Shown: one piece after another, positions 11,162-22,576 of the stretch
Numbering within the stretch: the first letter of the stretch is position 1
Layout: each line of letters starts with the position of its first letter
Assembly: GCA_019426215.1 (NCBI GenBank)
Contig: CM033395.1
Span: 20,760,569 to 20,824,568 of the forward strand
Source: Buddleja alternifolia
Taxonomy: Eukaryota > Streptophyta > Magnoliopsida > Lamiales > Scrophulariaceae
DNA length: 64,000 nt
Direction of reading: 5' to 3'
Notes under the pieces: model-generated
What the model was told of the DNA's origin: nothing
What the model saw: only the letters and a program-made list of their open reading frames with translations
The model's database searches: none
Program-made: the position numbers and the translations under genes

Positions 11162-12693
11162 TGGGCCCAAGTGGCATACGAAAGGGTCTAGAAGGGGGGG
11201 GGGGAGTTGAATAGACCCTGAAATCTTTTTCAACTTCAAAAAGTTTCGTATTAAAAGGATTTTGGACACTTGACTGAGCGTTTACTTGAAATATAGACGC
11301 TTAGGCTAAGCGTCCGATGAAGACTGTTTTTAGAAAGTTAACTTAGACTTCAAGATTTGAATACTTTAACCAAGTAGGTTTAAGCGTTCAGTTCTTTAAT
11401 CAGTGTTAGCACAGCGGAATGATTTTTGCAGTCTTCTTTTTGAAAGCTTTAGCGTCACAGAAAGTGTATTTAGTTGCTTAGCGTTTGATTAAGTTTACTT
11501 GATCAGTTTATGATATGACAATATGAAAACTGAAAGTGAAGTAAAGAACACAATATTTGTAAGGTTCGTTGGGTAGTGTAATCCCAACTACGTCCTTCTT
11601 TTCCTTGAACACTTGGAGGTAATCCACTAAAATGATTCTCAAAGAATCACACCGAATATTCCACAAATTAGGGAGAGATGGATGTCAATGACTTGAGCTC
11701 CTTGATCACACAGATTTCTACTCCAAATCACTTCAATCCCTTTGCTTCTTTCACCCAAAAATACTGCAAGTATCCAACTTCGACTTCACACAGATCGCGA
11801 GGCTTGGATATTGGTTTTTCTAAAAGGTTTGTTTGATTTTGATAAAGTTCAAACAACTAGGAATATCTCAGTAGTAATGTGGGTTTATCTGAAAAGAATG
11901 TTTGAGATATTGGTTGACTGTCTCAGGAATTTAAGAAAAGCAAAGAGAATGTTTTCTTGAATGTTCTGGCTTTTCTGAGAGTTTAAGGAATGAGACTTCA
12001 ATGCAACAACAATTTGGCTTGGAAATTGATCGTTCTGTATTTTTCGCTTGTTGTTGAAGTCCTATTTATAAGCATTCTTGTAGAAAGTGTCCGTTTGACA
12101 CATGCACGAGCGCGTGTCTCTCACTTCCGCGAGTGAACAACTTTTATCCTTTTTTCTGAAAATCTGTTGCACGAAGTTGGTGCTGCAGTCTATGAAAGGT
12201 TGACAGTCCAATAGGGTGGCTTCTCCGTATGTCTAAAAGTGCTTATCACATTTAATGCTCTTATCAGCATTTAATGCATTTGAATTAAATGCCCGTTGGC
12301 ACTTAATGTATTGAGAATATTTGCATTAAACTCCTTTTGGACTTGGAAATAAATTCAGGTGAAATCAGTCATTGATAGACTCTTGTTCATCCATGAATCA
12401 CTTTTGCCCTATAAGGTGACGCTTGATGTAGCTGGTCATTCTAGACGCTTGGAAACTTCATCTTTTTTCAGACTTCAGGCGCTTGAGTCTTCAAACTTTA
12501 CTTCTGATAAACTCACTCAGAACATATCAGACGCTCAGTCTAAGACAACTTAACCTAACAATCTAGAATAAAAATAAAACAAAGCCTATTACAAATCTAA
12601 CGCTTCAAAGCTAAAATCAAACTTACATATTTTGGGGTCTAACAAAAAGTCCTAATTGTCATCATCAAAACATCTAACATGAAATTCCTAACA
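11162..12693 (-). repeat. 3' LTR of copia-B (1532 bp)
   Basis: On the plus strand it begins TGGGCCCAAGTGGCA and ends GAAATTCCTAACA, giving a minus-strand LTR TGTTAGG...CCCA. It aligns along its length with the copia-C 5' LTR (52071-53562) and the solo LTR (58465-59960). It contains the poly-G stem-loop near its inner transcript end (about 11187-11218) and blocks of CATTTAATG repeats at about 12250-12310. The left flank 11157-11161 (gttgt) is the putative target duplication; its partner is lost. Confidence 0.87.
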
Positions 12694-12708
12694 ATTTCCC
12701 CCTTTTTA
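12694..12708 (-). other. Polypurine tract of copia-B
   Basis: The minus strand reads AAAAAGGGGGAAAT directly before the LTR start TGTTAGG. The identical tract is found in copia-C at 30937-30951. It primes plus-strand DNA synthesis in this family. The stretch 12709-12923 beside it has no gene. Confidence 0.88.
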
Positions 12709-12923
12709 ATGATGGCAATACTTACTCTTTTATAATTCAAGAGTTAGACAGCCAATATAAAAGTTAGCTTTGATTAGATAAGGTTAGTTAAAGTTAGTTA
12801 CGCTTCAACGAGATGTTTCAGCTGAAAAATACATTTAATATATATCAAAGATTAGAAGCATTTTTACAACTAAACAAGCAAAATATAAGAGACAAGAATA
12901 TAGATAATGCAAATAAAAAAGCT

Positions 12924-15900
12924 TTAACGACCTGGTCTAACTTTGTATCGCTTGGGCATTTCAGCTCGGATAGCTTCAGTCAGGTTATCTTCCAAGGTCA
13001 TCATCGCTTCATGATCTTTGTTGATTATTAGCTTATTTTCCTCTTGTTGTCTCTTCTTGAAAGCAGTAAAGTGTTTGTGCCAATCAGTTGGGTCAATACT
13101 AATATACCTTAGGCAAATTCTGAAAGTTCGGATGAAGTCAGACATCTACCTCTCTTTAGCTAAAATTCTTGGATCTGAAGGTTTTGGAATAGATGCTCCT
13201 TGAAGAGGGATGTCAAACTGTTCAAGCCGTGCTCTAGAAGGTATTGGTAGATTTGGATATAATGCTTGTGGAGGTTCTCTTAGCGTTCTACTAGGCATTC
13301 CAGCAGAATCACTTACTCCAACAGCAGTTATCCAAGAAGGGAGATTTAGCGCAGAAGGAGAAGGTAAAACTTGTCGCTTAGGAGACGGAGGCTCTTGAGC
13401 TCTTGAACTAGACGCTTTCCTCTTTTCTCCTTTCTTCTTCTCTTCCCCCTTATTGCCATCATCAGACTTTAGAAAATGTTCTGTAAGTAAACTTACCTAA
13501 TGAGCAATCTGAGACATAGAGTCTGTGATGTTGTCCAGACGCTTGTCGAAGTGTTCCTGCAGTACGAGGAGCTTGGCGCTGGTAGCATCATTCAAAGATG
13601 TCTCTAGGGTTTCGAGGCGCTTTTCAAACTCTTCTTTTATGGCAAGTTGGTTGTCTTGAGTAGCATTATGCATTTTTTGAAAAGCTTGTCTGCACTCACC
13701 AACAACCGCTTGAGCTGAACTATGCATATGAGCAATATGAGTTCTCATAACGTGAGACTCAATCTTTTCTAAATCGTTTTTAATCCAGTGGAGAGATTCT
13801 TCGTTCTGATTAGCATGAGCACTGATATCCTCCAAAACGGATTTGAGCAAAGGACCAAAAGATTGACTCTCTTCTGATTGAGCCACTTGAGGAGCCGGTC
13901 GCTTAAACCTGGATGAGTGTTTAAGAGAGTCAATAGGAACTTGATACGCGGGATCAAAGACAGTACCTCGTACGTTAAGAGAAAGATCCTCAGCAATATC
14001 ATCAGCAACGAGTTCAGGAGCGTCAGGAATATCCTCTGGTTAAGAAGCTTGAACTGGTTCTTCAGCAGACGCTGGAATACTTGCAACTTCAGAAGGGGAC
14101 GCTTCAACTGACTTAGCAGGCGCTTCCTCAAGCGCTGACTCTCTTTGGCGAAAGTCATCGAATTGGAAGTTCCAATTTGCTAAATCGACATTAGAAGTGG
14201 ACGCAACTTCCAAGAGTTCAATGAGTCTAGTGCTAGAAATGAAAGTACCGAAAATGAATGTGCGAAGGGGACTATCAATGGCCGTGATGTGCATGGGACC
14301 AATGATATCAAGCACATGATGCGGAAAGACTTTGGACGGCGCTTGACAGATAGAGAAAATTGAATCTGGGGAGTAATTTCTGGAAAATCCAATCAAGCAG
14401 GCAGAAGGAAGAGACTTGAGACACTGATCTTCAGGCACATAAGCAGCATAGTACTCTTCTAAATATGGATAGATCGCTTGAGCTAGTCGCTGATTTCTTT
14501 CGAGCAGTGAGAGGATAAACTCATAATGACTGAGCACCTCTTTGCGGATAGAAGGGAGCAGTGGATATCCTCAAAATGAATTGATTACTGAGCCGTTCCA
14601 TTATCTGAGATTGGCAGTGAAGATTTTGTCGAAATGAGATAAGGGAGTCATAATCTTCACCATCAAGTTAAAGTTATCTTTGCAGTGGCTTGGAGAGAAA
14701 TTTAAGCTAGTAATGTGAGTACTGCCACTGGTAGACGCTTGAGCGTTAAATGTAGAGGAGTAATGGATAATCTGTGAAGCTCTTGACGCAGACATTGCTC
14801 AATCTGATGTCTAATGATTGGGAGCTTGAGAACAGGTCCAACTCTCTATTGATGCTTCTTCGGGCAATACTTGGCGAAATGACGCTTCTTGTCATGCATG
14901 CCTATGCCAAATAAATGGGGAGCTTGAACTAACTCCGTGAAGGTATATTGGTGACCCATATACGCTTCAACCCAATTGACTTCGTTCATACAGTAGTCTA
15001 TGTCAGCGTTGACAATAACTCTAATGCCTTTATGGTGAGTATCTCAGATAGATTCAAAGCGATATCTATCAGTCTGATAGTTAGCATTCCAGACGCTATC
15101 AAAGTATGCATCAGCTTCAGTCTGGATCAAATCTGTAAGAGATTCGAGACGCTCACCGGCATGAACTGCTTTATTCTTCCATAGGCCGAGTGGATTGACC
15201 GAAGTTAGATTTTTAGGACTATTGGCAATATGAGGAAAGTGTGTGTAGCCTTCTTTGTTCAAGACTACCTCTGATGGATTGAGAAAGCTAGGGCGAAGAG
15301 GCTCATACACACGAATATTGTAGTCTCTGAGAGCAAAACCTGTAGGCTTGATGTAGCCATAGTCGAGATAATATGCCAAATCCACATCACATCTAGGAGT
15401 TGTTCCTCCTTATCTACCTTGTTGAAGAATGAGAGAGGACGGTATTTGACCAGGAGTTTTTCTTAGTTGAATGGCCATATAGTACTTTCTCTTAATTTCT
15501 GTCAGTTCAGTGTTAAACACTATATCCCTGATTTTACTGTCGATATCAATCAGCAGGGCAATCTCATTCTCAGCAGCAATATATCTTTCTTCATTATAGC
15601 ATGCAGGAATGAAATCTTCTTCGAGCGCTGGGGGCATGTAGTTAATTGAATGATCAATTGTCTTCAGCGTGTCCAGTTGGAAGAAGTGCCTTGGCTTTGT
15701 AACGTCTTCAGCAACGCTCTGACCTTCTGAGCATGCCTCTGTTATAGCCGGAACAGGAATTGATGTTTGAACCTCTTTGGGAGCAGGTTCCTCAGTTTCA
15801 ATTGCAGCAACTTCTGCGGCAACGTCTTTGGCAATAGCCATAACTTCTGTCATCTCAACATCTAGGTTGACGTCGGTTGTTGCTTCAGCAGTAGTTGGAA

Positions 15901-17189
15901 CTAAAGTTGTAACACATAAACTATCCTCTATAAGAGCAGGATCTTCTACAGATGTAGGAATAGAAATGCTGTGGGAAGAAATAAACTTACCCTGAGAACT
16001 TATCTCAGCAGCAATACTTTGAGCGCTTGGCTCAACAGAAACTTGAGCACTTGGCTCAACAGTCTCAAGCTCTTCAGGAACAGGAGCAGCTCGACGCTTG
16101 CTTGTCGTAGAACGCTTGAAGATTTTCTTCACGTTGACTCCTTCAACGAGTTTGAGCGCTTGAGCGGAAGGAGCAGCAGCTGGTTCATCAAATTCAATTT
16201 GTTTAATAATTCCTTCCAGCTTCCTCCGCTTGAGAGGTAACTTGTCCTGTGCATCCTCATCAGTTTCCTCATCATCTTTTTGAGGAGCCGGAACAACTTG
16301 TGCCTTGGGCTTTCTAAGAGCCCTCTTCTTGGTAGTAGCCGGACACTTCACGACTTCCTCTTGAACAGGACGCTCAGCCCCTTCATCAGACATTTCACGT
16401 ACAGTCTGACGCTCAGAAAGTGGTTTAGCGGCACCACCAACTTTGGGAGGATTAAATAGATTGGTCAGAATCTTTTTTCCCAAAAACTTGGTTTTATTCA
16501 AAGAGAGACCAGATGAGTAAACACAGTCTGATTTGTACAAAAGGTCACTCAAAATAAGCCCATACGGTTTATTTGGGGTGTTCAGACAGTCCCTAAACCT
16601 TCCAAAGATGTACTCACTCCAGTTGATTTGAATAGAGAGGAGTATCGCTGTCATCATCTGAAATTGCGTGGGGTTGACCCTATCAAAAGCGCCCATTCTG
16701 CATTCAATAATCTTGCTACAGAAATCAGCTAACAGACGGTATTGTGATACCATATCTTTCTTTTCAAAGTACTGGGTGTAGGGTACACCATCATAGGCCT
16801 TCATAATCGTCCATGCTTCCTTGATTTGTGCTAGAGTAATACTGTCCAGTGCATCACCCTCATTGGGAAGGTTGAAGTTCTTGGCAATGGATGCAGCAGA
16901 CAACACAAATTCCCTAGGTGCCTCCTTCTTGGACATAGGAAGAAGACGAGAGATATACTTCTTGTCCTCCGAAAGTTTAGCAGTCCTCCAGAAAGTGTCA
17001 ACCTCCGTCGGAAAGAAATAAGAATATTGTGTTAAGAAATTCTTAAGCCCGGCCTGTGTAACAGTGTCCATCATGTCATGCAGGTTGATCTGGGGTTGAT
17101 CATACAGGAATTTCCAGTCGACAACAAGGCCTTCAGGTAACCTTGATGATAGGCTCGGCAGAAGTAGACGAAGCTTTCTTTAGTGCCAT
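12924..17189 (-). pseudogene. Copia-B env-like region (broken)
   Basis: A long coding region between pol and the 3' LTR starts at ATG 17189 (MALKKAS), then shifts frame near 17135. Its largest open piece is 15410-17074 (about 554 residues), with further pieces at 15044-15385, 14601-14795, 14040-14537, 13497-13886 and 12924-13145. The first half has a conserved NKPYGLILSDLL block, followed by Ala/Glu-rich low-complexity sequence. The C-terminal part has heptad-like sequence (LETSLNDATSAKLLVLQEHFDKRLDNI), suggesting a coiled coil. It is homologous to the copia-C region 31195-35234. Its position is that of Sirevirus env-like genes; I see no clear signal peptide or transmembrane segment, so envelope function is not supported. 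Confidence 0.7.
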
Positions 17190-18025
17190 TTTTGAAAATA
17201 GAGTGAACTGAGATTTTCTGTTGCTTTGAGAGAGAGAGTAAAATTTGCAGAAATTTTTTGAGTAAAAGTGAATGATTTTTCTGCAGAAATTGTTTTAAAT
17301 GACATAGTAAAGAGATTTTGAAACTTGTGTTCTCTCATCTCTTCAAGATTTAAACACGTGTAAAGTTATTTTAATCTCAGCCATAAATTCATTAACCGCG
17401 GATGCGAGTTTTGTGTAAGAGAGAGAAGTTACATTTGGTAATACCCATATATAAAGATTTGACATCCGAGTTAAATTTTTTTTCAAAAAAACGTTTGGTA
17501 TTTTCAGAGTGTAGCACACGCACCTGATGGTACACTGACACGTACACAAACACATGCTATCTCTGAACCGTCATTTTAAAAAAAAATTCGATTACTCGCC
17601 AGTTTGATGTGATAGAAGTGTGCGAGTAGAGTACAAAATAAACTTTTGAGTCTACCCACTTCTTCAAGAAGCTTGTAAAATTTATGCATGACTTTTAAAA
17701 ACATTTTTATATTAAGTGTTGAATGGAATTGGTTTAACGCTTAACTGATACCACTGGTTGATATATCATTAGAAAATTAGACGCTTAGGATTGAAAAGTC
17801 TTTTTATGTTTGAGCGTCCAATATTTTATGCATAAGTAATACTGAGCGCCGATGATCATGCATCAGAAAATTTTGATCATTGATGCTTGCAGTTATGGTC
17901 AAGTACAACTTTAAGGTTCTCCCTAAATTTGATAACTTGTACCAATTAAAAAAAAACTTCTTTTAGACATAAATCAAGTGGATTCCCCCTAAATTATATG
18001 TTTAATAAAGTATGATGCAGAATGA
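17190..18025 (-). other. Copia-B non-coding spacer between pol and env-like gene
   Basis: There is no gene in this stretch. Two purine boxes resembling the terminal polypurine tract occur on the minus strand, AAATTTAGGGAGAACC at about 17916-17931 and AATTTAGGGGGAATCC at about 17981-17996. Copia-C has matching boxes at about 35976-35992 and 36035-36053. Repeated polypurine-like boxes in this position are known for Sireviruses. Promoter elements for the env-like gene would also be expected here, but I cannot point to one. Confidence 0.6.
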
Positions 18026-18689
18026 TTAAGCGTTTAAATCAATCATACCTAATTCACTTCTCAAAGTGAGAAAACGTTGTTCGTTGAGCACTTTGGTGAA
18101 GATATCTGCCAATTGTTTGTCAGTTCCAATAAAGTGCATGGAGGTATCTTTCTTTTGAACGTGGTCATGAAGGAAATGGTATCTAATGTCAATGTGTTTG
18201 GTTCTGGAATGAAGAACAGGGTTTTGAGTCATGGCTAGAGCGCTTTGGTTATCACAATGAATGGGGGTTGGTCCTAGGATTATTCCATAATCTCTAAGTT
18301 GTTGCCTCATCCATAAGACTTGTGCACAACAACTTCCTGCAGCTACATACTCAGCTTCGGCTGTGGAGGTAGCTATGGATTGTTGTTTCTTACTATGCCA
18401 TGAAACTAACCTATCACCTAGAAATTGACATGTATCACTAGTAATCTTACGATCTATTTTGCATCCTGCCAAATCTGCATCTGAGTAACCAATTAGTTCA
18501 AAAGGAATGTCCCTTGGATACCATAAGCCCACATTTTGTGTGCCTTTTAGGTGTTTAAGGATCTTCTTGGCAGCAATTAAGTGTGACTCTTTAGGATCAA
18601 CTTGAAATCGTGCACACATGCATACCGAAAACATAATATCAGGTCTACTGACAGTAAGATAAAAAAGTGATCCAATGATACCTCTATAA
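18026..18689 (-). pseudogene. Copia-B RNase H
   Basis: This is the copia RNase H and RT tail: SRPDIMFSVCMCARFQ, YSDADLAGC (catalytic Asp), STAEAEYVAA (Glu), HCDNQSALAMTQNP (Asp) and SRTKHIDIRYHFLHDHV. It is open to a stop at 18026. Upstream, the frame runs directly into the terminal inverted repeat of the MULE, so the first 16 or so codons of the apparent ORF (to 18736) are transposon sequence, not pol. The rest of RT continues at 22577 beyond the MULE. Confidence 0.9.
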
Positions 18690-18723
18690 GGGTGATTCTT
18701 GCTAGCACCTGGAGCCGGGCTCC
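18690..18723 (+). repeat. MULE left terminal inverted repeat
   Basis: 34 bp beginning GGGTGATTCTTGCTAGCACC. It pairs with 22543-22576 with two mismatches. Confidence 0.93.
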
Positions 18724-19654
18724 CGTCCAACCACAATTTGACACGTGTCCCACTTTCTTTTTATATATTAGTTTGAATTTACCTTGTCCCAGCTTCCCTG
18801 TTCATATATTAATTTGATTTTTCCTTTCCTTTTAATGGTTTTGAAATCAAGTTAACCACCATTCTAACCATAGTTTTAAATCCCTGCAACCTGAAAAATT
18901 GAAAATCGTCTTTTGCTGGAAAAATGAAATTTTTAGATTTGGGATACCGCTTGATAAGAAAAAATCTGACGTTAAAATATTTGAAATACAAATACATAAA
19001 TCTCGAAAAAAAGTTGGCCTATTTTTCTCCATTTCAGTTCTATTAGATATTGTTTTATTCGAAATAGACCCGAAACTCGTAAAAAAAAATGAGTCCGAGT
19101 TTAAGCAGAGCCGAAAAAAAAATATGAGTTGAGTTTGAGTCTATAATATTTAAACCCGATAAATTTGAGTTTGAGCTGTTAGGGATGGTAGCATCAGAGC
19201 ATGAAGAATAATCAAGAAACAAGAAAATCTAAGACTAAACATGAAGATAAAAACATCTACGAGCCAACCTGACAGACCTACAAATCACTATCATAGCAAC
19301 CAAAAATCTCCAGCGTGAGCAGCCACTGACCACATTGGAAATCGGTGGCAAGTCGAGTTGTTGTGTCTTTAATTTTTTCTTGTTCAATAATCTAGTCCAT
19401 ATCCCGGTATTTATAGAGCTTTATCTTCTTTTTCTATGTAACTATTTGTGGAAACTTTGATTTAGTTGGCTAGAGAAGATTTGTTGGTGGTTTCAAGATT
19501 CCAAATTTCCAGTTTGAAGTCAATTTGCTTTGCACGAAATTAAAGTAAACAAAAGAAAACTAGCGAAGAGCATCCACATAACATTCTATAACAAAATGGA
19601 ATATTCAAATTTTGAGAGTTAGCACAAAACCAACTTAATAGCTATAAATATATA

Positions 19655-22067
19655 TCAAATTGGTTCATAGAGTTGTTGTCCTACAAAAGGATTAATTGGT
19701 GTGTGAATCTGATTAAGCACGGATGGCGCTGAAAGTACTAAAAAAGTGTCTTGCTCACATGCTTTGGGGATAGTTGGCACATAGTCTGTCAATCTTGTAC
19801 TTTGGTGACTAGCTTGCAACTCCTTGTTTGCTTGTGGTTTTGAGGTTCCTGCATTTAGAATTTATAAATTAGAACAAATAATCAAGTACTGATTTAAAGC
19901 TCAAACTTTGCAAATATAGTGAAGGTCTTACTTGAAGATTCACTAGATCGTGATTTTTTGTTTTTCCCTTTCTCCCAAAAACTTCGAGGTCGAGCATATG
20001 GAACTCCCTTTGACTTAATAGGGGGATCAAATACAACCATTTCCTTGTTCAAATGAACACCCTCCATGTTGTTTGAAGCATTAAGTACACCAAATCCTTG
20101 GCAAGCAGGGGACTTATCTTCCAAATTCAACTTGTCAATATTTGATGCAGCTTGCTCCAGACATCTTATGAGAATTTCTTTTGCCTCAACAGATTGCTTG
20201 CTTTTCTCTACTAGTTCAGTAGTAAATCTCATTATTTGATTAGAATATACCATCTCGGACTCAGAAAGAACATTACCAATCCCTATCCCACCATTCACTA
20301 CAATATCAACTCTATTTTTCACATCTTTGGTCCATCGTCTACTTATGTACCTCAATGGAATTTCATGCACATTTTCACGTGTCAATACTAACAATGCATG
20401 TCCACAAAGAATTCCAGTAGATTCAAATTTTTTACAATTACACTTCACAACCATGGTATCCATATCGAATGACACAGTCCTAACTCTATTTGTTTCTTGA
20501 GAAACCACTTCAAACATAAACAATGTGCCACCACATGAATACTTACCAGACTTTGAATTTGCCATAGTGCCATTCATCAATTCATATTCAAATAATCTGT
20601 AAATTGTATTAGTGTAAACATTTGCTGCATGAATCAGTAATGAACTATGTTTCACAACACGTGTTGGCTTCCCTTGTTTGCAACTAAAATCCTCAGCTTT
20701 TTCTCTTGCACGCCAACGCATAACGAGCCCCTCAAAAGCAATGACAAAATTATAAAGAGATGTAGTTTTATCACTAATTTCTTTTAAGACATGATTTGCA
20801 CTTTCACTTCTAGAGGTAGCTTTAAGCCCGACATTAAAGTCATCCCCATTAAAAGCTATGGACCATTTATCGCGAAGTTTATACATATTATTCAACCAAC
20901 TATTTTGGTGGCAACCATGATTAGTGATCATTTCATTCCAAGTATCCTCAAACTCTGCTTCTGATTCACAACCTTTCATCAATTTCTTAAACAAATTTCT
21001 AAACTCAACATTGTTATTAAGACTACCAAAGTAAGATGGCGCATTCTTTTTAATGTGCCATTGACAAAGTCGATGTCGTGTTTTAGGAAATACAATCTCA
21101 ATAGCATTCATCATGGTCTGACATTGGTCCATAATAATAGTTTGAGGATATTTATTTCCCATAGATCTTAAAAATGTTTTGAATAACCATTCAAATGTGA
21201 TTGTTGTTTCATTCGACAAAAATGCACAACCAAATTATAACGATTTGTTCGATAGGTAGTGTCAAATGAAACAACATCACCAAAGTATTCATAATCAATG
21301 GCGCACCTATTGTCTCTCCAAAAGAAATGCTTTATCAGACCAATTTCATCAAATTCTACATCCCAGAAAAAGTTATCATTCTTACAAGCTCTATCTTGGA
21401 AGTGTCGAAATAATTCTCTACAATCACCACTTGTAATTTTGGAATTCTTTAGTGCATCGATCATATTATAAGCATCCTTTTTAGTAAAACCCAGGTTCTC
21501 TTCTCCACCACACTCTCGTTCCATGTAATTTAGTGCATCACACAATCTTATTCTAGAATTTACCATATTCTCCAACACTCCAGCAACACCGCTTTTAATT
21601 TCACGTGCAGATTTTAACAAGTGAGTTTCATTAGGGAGAGCCAATTCATGATTATGTTCAATCTCAAACTGTTTCACCTTCCAGTCAGAATCTCTTTCAC
21701 GAGAAATCTCAAGTTTAGCTTTGCACCCTGTTTTGATATCGAGATTCCTTCGATTACTTCTTCGCTTAGTTTCAGCATTTTTTTCCTCTTTCTCTCCCTC
21801 TTTGTTACACACAAACATCTTCAGCCTAATCTCTTTAGATTTTTCAAAGTATCCATTTTTTGATTTTCTGACAACAAAACCTTTGGCTAATCCATAAGAT
21901 TTATATAATAAATAAGCCTCATCAATATCAGATACTACTTGGCCAACTGCTAACCTTGATTCTAATTCATTGATCATGGATGAAACCTTTTCAGCATCAA
22001 TTTCTACATCTCCGTTCTCTCCAAGAGGACTATCGTTAAGAATTGTGATATCCATTCTTTCTATCAA
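19655..22067 (-). pseudogene. FAR1/FHY3-like MULE transposase gene (frame-broken)
   Basis: The N-terminal piece (21168-22067) has the FAR1 DNA-binding module: a Cys/His zinc motif ending in FEIEHNHEL and preceded by TGCKAKLEI. It then enters the MULE transposase core at DVVSFDTTYRTNRYNLV (first catalytic Asp). The frame breaks at about 21220, where the family's usual segment between YNLV and GCAFLSNE is missing. The second piece (from 21219) continues with the second Asp (IIMDQCQTM), LCQWHIKKN, and the SWIM zinc finger (KCNCKKFESTGILCGH). A GT-AG intron at 19849-19931 (83 bp) joins a last exon 19656-19848, open to a stop at 19655-19657. Host FAR1-related genes share this architecture, but the inverted repeats and target duplication mark this copy as a transposon gene. 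Confidence 0.88.
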
Positions 22068-22542
22068 AACATCAAAAGAGAAATTTCTTTTGCTGGAAAA
22101 GAACTTTTTGTAAATAAAATCTGAAAATGCAAGAAGATAACTTACCCACTTGATAGAAAACTTCTTCCTTTAGTCTTCGAGCAATTCCATTGGTCCTGCT
22201 AATCGAATGTTAGAAATTAAATAATTAATAAAAAAAAATTAGCGATTTTTCTACTAAAATAAGATAGAGAAATTTTAGTAGGGAGTTGAGGGAGAAGAAG
22301 CTCAAAGAGACGCGGTCGGCATGAGGGAGAGACGACCGGAAGAGGGAGGAGGGAGGAGAAGCTCAAAGCATTCGGGAGAGGTGAAATGAATTATGTAGAT
22401 TTTTTTTTCTGTTTTAAGTTTGTGAATCTAGCCTTGGTTAATCATGGTTAAAATGGTGGGCCCTCGTGGTTTTAGCTTTAGAATAAAATATTAAGAAAAT
22501 TAAAAAAAAATAGTATAAAAATATATATAAATGGTGGGACCT

Positions 22543-22576
22543 GGAGCCCAGCTCCAGGTGCCAGCAAGAATCACCC
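22543..22576 (-). repeat. MULE right terminal inverted repeat
   Basis: 34 bp ending AGCAAGAATCACCC on the plus strand, followed at once by the target duplication copy cctctataa. 22068-22542 is subterminal AT-rich sequence with no gene. Confidence 0.93.

Larger units (their letters stand above)
18690..22576. mobile_element. FAR1-type Mutator-like element (MULE), 3.9 kb
   Basis: The ends form 34-bp terminal inverted repeats with two mismatches (outer bases GGGTGATTCTTGCT). The flanks are a perfect 9-bp target duplication, cctctataa, at 18681-18689 and 22577-22585; nine bases is diagnostic of Mutator. It interrupts copia-B pol exactly, and copia-C shows the uninterrupted equivalent near 47170-47200. 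It carries one minus-strand FAR1/MULE transposase gene. The near-perfect ends suggest recent insertion. Confidence 0.95.

Noticed and set aside
19655..22067. Host FAR1/FHY3-related transcription factor gene
   Set aside because: The gene lies between 34-bp inverted repeats with a 9-bp target duplication and has a frame break, so it is a MULE transposase.
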